Positions 32,233 through 42,539 of a stretch of 64,000 nt of DNA are shown here, piece by piece. The notes beneath the pieces were generated by a model. It was not told the origin of the DNA. It searched no databases and saw only the letters and a program-made list of their open reading frames with translations. Source of the DNA: Gnetum montanum. Lineage: Eukaryota; Streptophyta; Gnetopsida; Gnetales; Gnetaceae. The stretch spans positions 1,118 to 65,117 of the forward strand of contig MNCI01003549.1 of NCBI GenBank assembly GCA_015680685.1. The letters are read 5' to 3'. Position 1 is the stretch's first letter; every line of letters starts with the position of its first letter. The position numbers were made by a program, and so were the translations under genes.

Positions 32233-34780
32233 ATGTCTTCTTCTCATAAGCACGATGATACTAAACCACCAGCACCGCAAGAATGCAAGTTGGTATATAC
32301 TCATTTAGATGAGTATGTGCTTGACTTCACCTTTATTCTGCACAAGGGTGAACAATTACAATGGTGAGATATGGAGGATAACATTGTAATGCCTCTCGAT
32401 TGAACTCTGCCTCAGATGCTCCTCCAAACTCTTGGGAGGTTGGACATCCAAGATCTTTAAGAAAAGTATGTTGTTCATGACTATGACTACAGAGACTACC
32501 ATCCCACTGAAACACAATGTAGGAGAGATTGACACTAGAAGAAGCACCATGAAGCTATGAAAGGAAAATAGGTCACCAATCTCTTGTTCCTAATTAGCCA
32601 AAATAACAATGAGGATCCTCCCTTTGGGGGCTCTCAACATGAATATTCTCCACTCCTTGATATTGATGATGGGGGCTTAAACCTGAAACTATAGTCCATT
32701 ATTAACAATCTAGGTCTAGGCAAAAGGGGGAGTCCAAGTAGGGGCTCTAGTAAGCATTAAAATGATAAGAAAGATGACGAACATGATAGTGATAAGCATA
32801 GAGAAGGTGGCAGACATCATGGTGGTGGCAGTTCTCCTCCCTCTTTGTCCTCTTCATTTGCATCTTCTTATTTCTCTTTTGGTTCTAATAGACACTAGAG
32901 AAAGGATAACCATAAAAAAGATGGATAACAGGATGACAATAATGATTTCCAGGCCCACCATGAACGAAGGGTTAGTAGAGGACATTAGCATCATCGAAAT
33001 AATGATGATGATGAGCCTTTGCTAGCAACTTGAAGCATGCTGAATATTACAGAGGTAACAAAAATTCCAACTAGGCATGTGAAAGATAGTTAGATCAAGA
33101 AACTTGACATGAATAATATCCCTAGGTTTGAGGGGGGATATAACTCTAATCCGCAAACACAACTTCAAGCCTTTCACGATGCCTGTGCCTTACAAAATAT
33201 TGAAAATGATTGGTAGAAATTAAAGCTATTTCTCAAAACACTCCTCAAGGAAGTAGAAAGTTGGTATCAATCCTTGAAGCCAGAATCTATTTGTAGGTGG
33301 AGTACAATGCTAGAGCTGTTGAGTGATAAATACTAGAGATACTCTCGAATATCTAATCTAGAAAGGTAGATCTAAGGATGGAAGCAAGGAACACATGAAT
33401 CCTTGGATGCCGCCATGAGCAGATACTATTCTCTCATACATCAATGCCATGGCCATGGTTATTCTTAGCAAGAACAACTTTTCCACATCATAGATAGACT
33501 CAGATTAGAAACAAGAACTGTTGGGGTTTATGCCCAAGGGAAATTATCATAAAATAGTGCCCATCAAATCCAAAGGTTGATAGAGTAGGTAGCAAAAGAA
33601 GAAGGATAGCTAATGAAATAGGAAAGTGTTGAGGAATATAACAAGGATCCTTCCATAAAAAAAACATAAGTTTAATTTTGTGACAATGAGGAGGAGTCAT
33701 CACTTGATGAGCTGGTAAATAGAAAAACCTTGTTGATCCAAAAGTCTATCTGAAATTTTTGCCAAGGTAGATAAAATGTGGGATTTGTTAGATGAAAAAT
33801 TCCAAACTACTTTAAAGATCGTAGAAGAATCAAGAGAGCAAAGTAGTGATCATAACTGTAAGAGGCAGAAAGAAGTTGAACATGCCTAACAAAGAGATAA
33901 GGGTAAAGCTACTACAGTAGAATAAGTTGTCGAGTCAAAACCCTATGATGATGGTGGATGTGACATTTGTTAATATGAACATCCTAAAGGATGTTTTCCT
34001 ATCGTGTCACACTTGCAGGAGTCTAGCACATTGAATCCTAGACTAGCAAGAAGGCAAGCATCTAGAAGATTGCCTTATCCCCAAGGCAATTTAAGGTAGT
34101 TCCACCAACAACAACAAGCTTATTATCCAAGTAGAGCTCCACTACAACCATTTGAGTAGTACAAATAATGGCAATGTCCACAGTCATGGGGGATGACACC
34201 ACCAAGGCAACAGTACCCTTACAAGAAACCAAATTCATATGGATACTATATTCAAAAACCAATGTCTTCACTTGACTCTTCTAGTCATGCTTCTTTTCAG
34301 CAGTACTACTACCCTTCAAAGTATCACAAAACTCATTCTCCATTTAGTAGAGGGGAAACCCCATATCCATATCACCCTTTTTATCCTTTCACACATGCTC
34401 CTCCACCCTCAACCCAATTACCTACAACTCCATCTATGCAAGGTGAAATTCCACCATAGTTGCAACAATGTAACACTAGTAGGGCTATTAACTTATAGTT
34501 GGCTTCTTAGCTAAGTAGTTTGGAATTGAGATTCCAAAAATGACCATTCATCGAACACAACATGCCACCACATTCCTCACAGACTAATGTGTCTTGCTAC
34601 CCTATCTCTCCATCATCCTCTACATCAAATCCTTTAGAGAGTCCTTCAAACCAAACACCTCCTAAGATTTGCACTGTCATGTTAACCCACACTATGTCTA
34701 ATTAGATCAAGGCTAGAAATATTCCTAGGAAAAGATCTAACCTTGGAAGTCCTCTCATTTACTTATAGACCATTGAACAT
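32233..34780 (+). pseudogene. Element B: gag (decayed but largely readable)
   Basis: The start is ATG at 32233 ('MSSSHKHDDTKPPAPQECKL'). One frame is followed through many TAG and TGA stops. Features in order: an acidic N-terminus, an Arg/His/Gly-rich linker (32750-32990), a capsid-like Ty3 gag domain with 'RFEGGYNSNPQTQLQAFHDA' near 33123 and 'LFLKTLLKEVESWYQSLKPE' near 33229, 'AHQIQRLIE' near 33560, and a zinc-knuckle-like C-x2-C-x3-H-x3-C motif near 33958 (followed by an in-motif stop). A Tyr/Pro-rich tail (34193-34459) ends it. The capsid domain would assemble particles and the knuckle would bind RNA. The best gag reading in the window. Confidence 0.75.
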
Positions 34781-35287
34781 GAGCCATGCAAGGCTCTTCT
34801 TAATTTAGGTTTTGGTATCAATCTAATTTCCCATGATATGTACACACCATGGAACCTACCACCTCTCAAGAAGAGAAATATCCATTTAGAATTGGTAGAC
34901 TAGTAAATCATGGTTCCTTTGGAACTTGTGGAGGACATTATGACCACCATTTGTGGGTAGTCCTATCCTATTGATTTTCTGGTAATCAAGGTTAACAATT
35001 GCAAGGGAGACTTTCCAATTATTATTGGAAAGACATGGTTGAGCATTGTTGATGCGTGAATGGGCATTAAAGATCTCTTCTTGGAAATTTTCAAGGAGAA
35101 TGAATTTAAAAAGATTAAGAAGAAGAGAGTTCCATGCATCATGTATAGTGATACTAGGTACAACTATGCACAGAAACTTTGGTCTATCAAGAGCACATCC
35201 ATCAAAGCATGTAGATAGTATGTAGATGAATTTGAAGTTCAAAGGTGCTTGTACACAATAGTCACAAAATAGGAGAGCACCCAATGG
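34781..35287 (+). pseudogene. Element B: protease region
   Basis: Here the frame reads 'EPCKALLNLGFGINLISHDM' (the catalytic DSG is changed to NLG), then 'NLPPLKKRNIHLELVD', 'SYPIDFLVIKVNNCKGDF' and 'KTWLSIVDA'. It aligns with 6590-6860 and with element C at 50600-51030. The 132-codon minus-strand ORF at 34886-35284 is an antisense shadow. Without the catalytic Asp it would be inactive. Confidence 0.65.
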
Positions 35288-36338
35288 TTGAAAACTAATC
35301 TTGGAAGTGGTACACTTTACATGGAACCTACTGAGAATCCGACATGTGCCTATATTGAAAGAATGAATAAATTAGAGCAAGTTCATCACCAACTCTCTAA
35401 TAATGTGAATGATGATACCTATTGGAAAGAGTTGGAAATCCCTAAAAATTTTAAACAAGAGTCCCTAGAGTTGAAAATTCTACCTACCAACATGAGTATG
35501 CATTCTTGAAAAATGGAAAGTTGGTCATAGTTAATGCCAAACTTGCTCCCGATCAAAAAGCAAAACTATTGAAAGTAGTTAACAAATGGCCAACAACCTT
35601 TGCTTGGTCATATCTTGAACTCACGAGAATTGATCCCAAAATATGGCAACACCACATTTCTACTGATTTGTTAATGAAGCCAAGGAGGCAACCAAAATGG
35701 CAATTGAATCCAAAATCGAAACAAATCGTCAAAGAGGAGATTGAGCAACTCCTTAAGGCAGGGTTCATCTACCCCATTGCAGATAGTGAGTTGGTTAGCC
35801 CACTCATGAGAGTGCCAAAAAGAGGTGGAAAATGGTGGATTTGTATCAACTTCAAGCTATTAAACATGGCAAGATTCAAAGATCATTTTTCATTGTCATT
35901 TGTTGATTAGGTGTTGGACACCATATCTAAGCATTGCTATTATAGTTTTCTGGATAGTTATAGTGGCTATAACCAATTCAAGATTTCACTAGAAGACCAT
36001 GTGAAAATAACATTCATGAGTCCATGGGGAACCTTTTCATATTGCAAGATACCTTTTGGTTTGTGCAAAGCTACTACCACTTTCCAACGCTTGGTCTTAA
36101 ACATCTTTCAGCATCAAATCGGTAGCGTAATGAAAGTCTTTATGGATGACTTCTCCACTTATGGTGCTACATTGAAGCAAGCCTTGGAATGCCTTGAGCA
36201 AGTATTCAAAAGATGAGTGGAAACAAATTTTCAACTCAATTGACAAAAGATCCATCTCATGGTCTAAGAGGGCATTGTATTGGGCCACAAAATTTTGCAA
36301 GAAGAGATAGAGGTAGACCCTAAAATGATAAAGATCAT
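35288..36338 (+). pseudogene. Element B: reverse transcriptase, truncated by element E
   Basis: This is the most intact RT of the plus-strand elements. The linker is 'ENPTCAYIERMNKLEQVHH' (35340). RT reads 'FAWSYLELTRIDPKIWQHHI', 'GGKWWICINFKLLN' (35828), 'FLDSYSGYNQFKI', 'TFSYCKIPFGLCKATTTFQR', and the catalytic VFMDDFSTYG at 36138-36167 with both Asp present. Only a few stops break it, such as the TAG at 35908-35910 where element C encodes Gln. Similarity ends at 36338 where the LTR of element E begins. The rest of B presumably lies beyond the nested stack, outside the window. Confidence 0.8.
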
Positions 36339-37661
36339 TGACAAGCTAGGAAAAATTTGGTGCTAGATACCTTTAGTCTTTATCTTCATTTCTTTCATTG
36401 TAGAAATTATCACCTCATCTATGACTGACCTATGAGTTGTATCTGGAGAAGCAAGGATTTAAAGTCAAAAGATCATCAAGACATAAAACCAACGATTGGA
36501 TCTAGATTCAATTGAGAACACCACACTTATGACTATCACCCATAAGTAAAATCAACAATATTCACCTGAACTTCTAACATTAAGTTCAAAGATGAATACA
36601 ATCAATTAAAACAAACTAAATTTAAATAAATTTATGAGAAATAAAGAAGATTACAAAGGAGACATTACCTAATTTGTGACGTTACTCTACTATCTTTGTA
36701 GTGCCACAACTTCATAAGCTTAAAAAATTATTGGTTGTTAATTGTCACAAAGCATCAACACTCTTCCTTTACAATTTTGTGCACAAATAAAAATTCTAAT
36801 TTGGTGTGGTTCTCTCAATAGTATCCTCTCTTTGTTTCTTGATATCCTTTTTTCTATTCTTCCTTAATTCATTGCATTTGGCTAGGGAATTTATAAGGAT
36901 TAGTCAAACACATGAGGAGCCACCACCCATGAGTAATGGCCATGACAATTACTACCCATGTGTAACATTCACTGTAACGTCTATAGCCATCACCCATGTA
37001 GGTAACATTCATTGTAATGTCCAACACCATCACCTGTGTAGGTAACATTCATTGTAACATCCACTACCACCACATGGAAAGTAACATTCATTGTAACATC
37101 CACTACCACCACATGGAAAATAAATGTGTAGCTTCCACAAATCACACATAGGTAATAGCTAGGGACCACACCTCATTACCCATGTAATGTCAATTGTAAA
37201 AAATGGCAATCTTCATCAAGGTAACGTGTAGGAAACAACTATAGTTACATTGTCAAAGAACATGGTTGATGGAGCAACACACCCACATTGTAGCATAATG
37301 TCTAAGTTACAGCTTCATTACTATCATAAATCCTCAATGTGCATTCTTCTTATTGTTGCAAAAATAAAACTAGAAACTAGAAAACATAACACTAGTATAT
37401 ATCAAGAAATTGATTTCTTAAACTACTACCTCATTAACAAGACTTGTGCCTTTGGTTCAAGTCTTTAGTACATAAAAACTAATAAACTAATACTCATCAC
37501 TATAATAAACTAAAACAAATTAAAATAACTAAAATAAGCATTAATTAAACACTAATTAAAGAATTAACGATATGTAATTAAGATTTTAAAACTACCAATT
37601 TTGGGATTTAACACANAATATGTAATTAAGATTTTAAAACTACAAATTTTGGGATTTAACA
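36339..37661 (-). mobile_element. Element E: 3' LTR
   Basis: On the minus strand it runs TGTTAAATCCC...GCTTGTCA, about 1.32 kb, and is preceded by a 'GTCAGGGGATG' purine tract (37662-37672). It interrupts the RT of element B. The 5 bp ATCAT at 36334-36338 would be one TSD copy; the other is outside the window. It contains a 40-bp tandem repeat (36962-37119) and an assembly N. The left boundary is inferred from where homology to B stops. Confidence 0.6.
36962..37119. repeat. Four tandem units of about 40 bp
   Basis: The units start at 36962, 37002, 37042 and 37081 with 'gtaacattca(t/c)tgtaac'. The last two (39 bp) are identical over their whole length, while the first two carry a 'gccatcacc' variant. 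The array lies inside the LTR of element E, so it may be part of U3. Confidence 0.85.
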
Positions 37662-37663
37662 CA
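37570..37663. repeat. Direct duplication of about 46 bp joined by an N
   Basis: 'tatgtaattaagattttaaaactac-aattttgggatttaacaca' occurs at 37571-37615 and again at 37619-37663 with one substitution, and a single N at 37616 lies at the join. The N suggests an assembly join rather than a natural repeat. Confidence 0.8.
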
Positions 37664-37672
37664 TCCCCTGAC

Positions 37673-39100
37673 TAGCCTTTTGCCAGTGCCTAGCCATAAA
37701 GGTGAAAATAAAATAAAATAAAATATTAATAGATGTATAAGAAAATAGAATTATTCCAAGATATTTTTTTAAACATTCAAAATTTAACATATTGAAAACA
37801 TGCAGACATTTAACAAGAAAAAGATTAAAACAAAAATAAATTTGTCTATTGCCTAAATGTCCAAATATTTATTTACTAATTTTACCTATTCCTCTTTTGA
37901 TGATAAATTTTTATCTTTGGATATGAGTTTACATATAACTCAGTTAGGAAGGTCCTACCTAGGATTAATTGAACTTAACCTCACCTCACAAGGTCTGCTT
38001 TATTAGATGAAAGAATGTTTTATAAACTCAAGGTTTAAACCTTTCCTATGATTCAAGGATCTAAGATACATTACTTACATTTAAATCATTCCCTAACTTA
38101 AGCTTAGCTTAACTTCCAAGTTGGTTATACCCTACTATCATATCCTTTACTAATTGGTTATCCCCTTCTCCTAATTAAGCTAAGGTATGCAACATACCTA
38201 GGTTAATTAGCAAATATAAATTATTAAAAAGAAATATGGTTAAAGGATATACCAAAAACAAAAGTTGCATTGGGTTTTATATATCCAAACTAAGAGAAAA
38301 CCAAAGGCAATGGGTGAATGGATGTTATTATCCAACATTGGCTACCATAGTAGGGATCTCAACCATTGACTCCTACAGAAGACATGATGGGAAACACAAA
38401 GAAAACCCATGCATAAAAGTACCACTAGTTAGAGAGATGACCATGCAAGAGAAAATAGGAAGATAATACAATAAAAATGTAAAGGAGGAATAGAAAATAG
38501 TAAAAACTAGGTAAATACAAAAGGAAAAAGAATAATAATTTGAGAAGTATAAAGAAATAGAAACAAAATAACTAAATAATAGAGTAAGAAAAATGATTAA
38601 AAGTGAAGGTGCCCATTAAAATACCAAGTATGGAGGAGTCACTCCTTCATTGCTAGTATTATACCCTAGTTCTAAGGTAGTGGCACATGGATTTGATTGA
38701 TAATTATTTCTTGTTCCTTAAACACTCTACTTAGAATAGGAGGTTCTTGTAGGATGCTTAAAACTATGAGCTTGGAGCATTGTCTCAATTGTAAGGTTTT
38801 TGTGCAAGTGGGGCTTAGCTCATGATTGAAGGTTCTTGTGGGGTCATTTTTTGTTTTTTTTTCCTTACTTTTTTTTTTCTTTTTTTTCTTTTTTTGCTTT
38901 TTCTTTTCTCTCTTTTCTCTCTTTTCTTCTTTCTTTCTTTTCTCTTCTTTTTTTTTTACAAGAAATTTGATATCTGATTAGCTTCAACCATGTGGTTCTT
39001 GTGGGAGCTAAACTTTATCACCTATGGAAAAGTGTTTTTTAAAGATATTCTTATCATGTAATGTCTTCATTTTTTTCTTTACCATTTTTTGTTTGTTAAG
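37673..39100 (-). mobile_element. Element E: spacer between integrase and 3' LTR
   Basis: No coding capacity was found. It includes a pyrimidine tract at 38848-38960 (purine-rich on the element's sense strand). A 76-codon plus ORF at 38236-38466 has no recognisable features. Unlike A and C, E shows no ORF3 here, so its post-pol region is much shorter. Confidence 0.5.
38848..38960. repeat. Polypyrimidine tract, about 110 bp
   Basis: T/C only over most of its length ('tttctctcttttctctctttt'). It could form triplex DNA or simply be a simple-sequence expansion. Confidence 0.8.
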
Positions 39101-39990
39101 AGCATGTAGCTACATTTCATCAAGTTCATGAAGTTGGTTGATTCAAGCAGCTTGGTTCATGTCTTCATCAAAGTTGACTTAGTGGGCTAATTGTAAAGAT
39201 TGATATTTAAGTTGAACAGGTAATAGACATAACTTACCAAAAACCAATTATTAAGGTGAATATCCTAAACTTGGTTTATAGGTAATATGACAAGTCCAAA
39301 GTGCATTGCAATTTTTTAGACCAATATTTTCCTTTAGTACATATAGTTTTTGTTAATATATTCAAGATAATTCTATTAGCATTCTTTACTTGGCCATTTG
39401 TTTGAGGATGATAGGAAGTAGCTATTTTATATTGGATATCACAAGACTTAAGGAAAATTTCCATGATTTTATTGACAACATGGGTTCCTTGATCACTAAT
39501 GATCACATGTGGAGCTCCAAAATGTGTTAAAATATTTTTTCTAAGGAATGCTACAACAACCTTAACATCATTTGTTGGGGTGGCATTTGCTTCTACCCAT
39601 TTGGTGGCATAGTCGATATAAACCAAAATGTATTAACATCCGTTAGATGGTGGAAATGATTCTAAAATGTCTATACCCCTTACATCTTGGTTCTGTTATT
39701 AAAATAATTTTAAGGGTATTTCATGTATTTTTGTTATGGCTTCAATTCATTGACATTTATCACATTCTTGCACATAATTATGTGCATTTTTAAAAATTGA
39801 GAGCCAATAACATCCACTATGAAGGATTTTGATAGTAGTACATTTGCTATTAAAGTGGCCACCCCCTAAATCATCATGACAGATTTGTAGAATTTCTTGT
39901 TCTTCATTCTCAGCCATACAACTCCTTACTATGTTATCCTTATAGATTTGATAGAGATATAGATTACTCTAGATGTACCTAGATATGGTG
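39101..39990 (-). pseudogene. Element E: integrase (decayed)
   Basis: On the minus strand: 'YIDYATKWVEANATPTNDV' (39560-39626), 'HFGAPHVIISDQGTHVV' (39455-39520, second Asp kept) and 'IATSYHPQTNGQVKNANRII' (39370-39440). In the last block Lys stands where the catalytic Glu of the family's NGQxE motif belongs. 'GKYWSKKLQCTLD' follows. The upstream zinc region (39780-39900) is poorly readable. Athila-related, judged from this and the RT. Confidence 0.7.
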
Positions 39991-40690
39991 CATAAGAAAG
40001 ATTTCTTTTCTTCCTTAGTCAAATCGGTAGTGGTTTTCATAGTGGCTAGATAGTTGGCTATATCAACAAACCAAGGATCCTTTCTTGTAGAAAAAAGTTA
40101 TTCATCAGAAAATTCATCATGAAAGACTCCTTGTGTTCTATTCTCATTATTAGTTTGTAGCTTTGAAAGATTATCTACTACTACATTTTTCCTTCCTCTT
40201 TTATCTAAAATATCTAGGTCAAATTCTTGAAGTAATAAACACCATCTAATTATTCTTGCATTTTCTATTTTTTGGTAGCTAAAAATTTAATGGTTGAATG
40301 ATTAGTATACTCTAGTTTTATATCCTATTAAATAATGTATAAATTTATTTAGATCATATACAATAGCTAATAGTTCTTTTCTATAGTTTTATAGTTTACT
40401 TGGGCTTGGTCTAAACTTTTGAACACATAATAAATCACTCATGGTTTATGATCAATATATTATCCTAAAACTACTCCTACTACTGTGTCACTAGTGTCAT
40501 ACATTAGATCAAATGGATAATCCCAATTAGGTGCATTTAATATAGGGGCTGTGGTTACTCATTTTTTCAATTCCAAGAATGTTTCTTGATAGTCATTAGT
40601 CCAAAAAAATGAAACATCTTTTTCTAAGAGCAAGTATAATGGTTTAGCAATATTTGAAAAGTCTTTGATAAACTTTCTATAATACCTAGC
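39991..40690 (-). pseudogene. Element E: RNase H region
   Basis: This lies between RT and integrase on the minus strand. 'DLDILDKRGRKNVVVDNLSKL' is readable near 40155-40225 (the family's 'K-G-EN-VADHLSRL' end) and 'YDTSDTVVGVVLG' near 40450-40500 (TDAS-YA-GAVL equivalent). Stops and frame shifts are frequent. Confidence 0.55.
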
Positions 40691-41360
40691 ATGTCCTAGA
40701 AAAAAATTAAAAAGTCTTTAAATTAGTTGGAGTTGGAAGTGTAGATATGACTCTTATTTTCTCATCATCCATCCTTATCCCATCTTTAGAAATAACATGT
40801 CCTAACATTAAGCCACTTGTAACCATGAAGTAACTCTTTTCCCAACTTAATTTTAAATTTTTATTAATACATCTATCTAAGAAATGTTTGAGATGTTGTA
40901 AGGTTTCATTATAAGTATTCCCATAGACTAAAAAATCATGTATAAAAACTTCAATGTAATCTTTTAACATATTAGAAAATATTGAGATCATGATCATTTG
41001 GAAAGTAGTTGGTGCATTACAAAGGCCAAAATGCATACATTTATAAGTAAAAGTTCCATAAGAATATGTAAAGGATGTTTCATCCTTAATAATTTTCTTT
41101 AAGGCTAGATTAATTCATCTTGGGGGAATTCTTACTGGTTTTACATTGTCCTCTAGGTAGATATGATGTTGGTAGATGTTGGGTGAGATTCCTTGGTGAA
41201 GGTCCTCATAAATCTATGCAAATGCCTTAGATTTTCTATGTATAACTTCTAATAATTTTCTTTCTTGCTCATTAGTAAGTTAGAAATTTATTATTAATGG
41301 TTTATTAAGATCTAGGAAAATGTACTTTAAGTGTACTAGGTAGTTTTCTAATATCCAAGG
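40691..41360 (-). pseudogene. Element E: reverse transcriptase, interrupted by element C
   Basis: The ORF at 40707-41036 reads 'MHFGLCNAPTTFQMIMISIF', 'IEVFIHDFLVYGNTYNETLQ' (catalytic FMDD changed to FIHD), 'LKLSWEKSYFMVTSGLMLGH' and 'VISKDGIRMDDEKI'. Upstream (41037-41360) more RT can be traced to the LTR of element C at 41361. The remainder of E should lie right of the window. Confidence 0.75.
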
Positions 41361-42305
41361 TGATGAGCGGTGAGGTACCCCTATGTCCAACCATACAAAT
41401 CACGAAGTGTTCACATGTGACTCAGTCAAATTTTGTAGAATTTATCATTTTCAGTGCACTAGACATTTAAGAAGTGAATCTAACCTTAAGGTTAATCGTT
41501 GTCCTCCCAATTACACTTGTTATGAACATTGGTATGGTTAAGTGTAACTAAGGCATTTGATTTTTATCATTTTGTATTTTATATTGTGGGTGCTCAAAAT
41601 GTAGATAAAAAGGAGTTTAATTAACTAATCTAAGTGACTAATTAACTAATCATTTAACTAATCCTAACATAAGTATTTGTTCTCACTTTCTATACGCATC
41701 CTGAACCCATGTATCCACTGTTGGGTGACCAAACTCTATGCTACTAGATGTACTAAGCAATAATGCTACTAGGATTACCAAGAGAATACATGTTACACTC
41801 AAAGAAGTCATACTTATGTATTTAATCTATCTAGCTTAATAATCTCATTAACTTAATTGATGGAAAATAATTGCAAAATAATTAAGAATAATTAATAGGT
41901 AATTGAAAACATTGAATGCATAAACAAAAGAGCTAATCTACCCAAAGTGCTGTAAGGTTTATTAGAAAGCTCATCTTTATTGCTGCAGACACTATCGTGC
42001 TTAGGTATAACAATGCTCGAATAAAGATCTGTACACTTAATGACTCCTACTGTGGGCACTTAGGGAGAAAATTCTAACTTTTGAATGAAAAAAATGCAAG
42101 ATTTTTGCTACAATTGAAATTTGGACTTCCCATAAATGCAATAGGTAGGCACATATTTATAGGTGATAGATAGACATTGTGTTGATGAGGCATCATCGAT
42201 ACAAGTTGAAATGCATCAATAGGACCTTGTAGATGAGGCCTCGTCGACATGGTCAGCTACATTGACAAGGCCTCATCAACGTAGCCAACCAATGATAACT
42301 CATCA
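41361..42305 (-). mobile_element. Element C: 3' LTR
   Basis: On the minus strand it starts TGATGAG at 42305 and ends CTCATCA at 41361. The ends are a 7-bp perfect inverted repeat and the length is 945 bp. TATAAATA (minus) is at 42154-42161. Upstream of it are several GAGGCCTC/GACAAGG-type inverted motifs (42183-42290). It is preceded on the minus strand by a purine tract and ORF3. It interrupts the RT of element E. Confidence 0.9.
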
Positions 42306-42317
42306 TGCCCCCACGAG
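42306..42317 (-). other. Element C: polypurine tract
   Basis: The minus strand reads CACTCGTGGGGGCA immediately before the LTR. Equivalent to 15277-15291. Confidence 0.8.
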
Positions 42318-42539
42318 TGAATGAAAACTTGTCATCAATTTATTTTACAAAATTGGGAAGGTATGGGATTATTGATTGGCTTTTCTTTCAACAAAACACA
42401 CTTGACTGACTTGACAAAAAATGGAGTGCCCAGGTGTATGGATCAACACATTACAAAAATGGTGGTGTTTAGGACACAAAATTGAACACCATGATACAAC
42501 TCATCAAAAATTGAACAACACATTCCTAGATGATGTGAA
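42318..42539 (-). mobile_element. Element C: 3' untranslated spacer
   Basis: Non-coding. It matches 15061-15276 in reverse complement ('gacaagttttcattcact', 'gtaatgtgttgatcc'). Confidence 0.5.

Noticed and set aside
34886-35284. 132-codon minus-strand ORF
   Set aside because: Antisense to the protease region of element B, where the plus-strand frame matches A and C.
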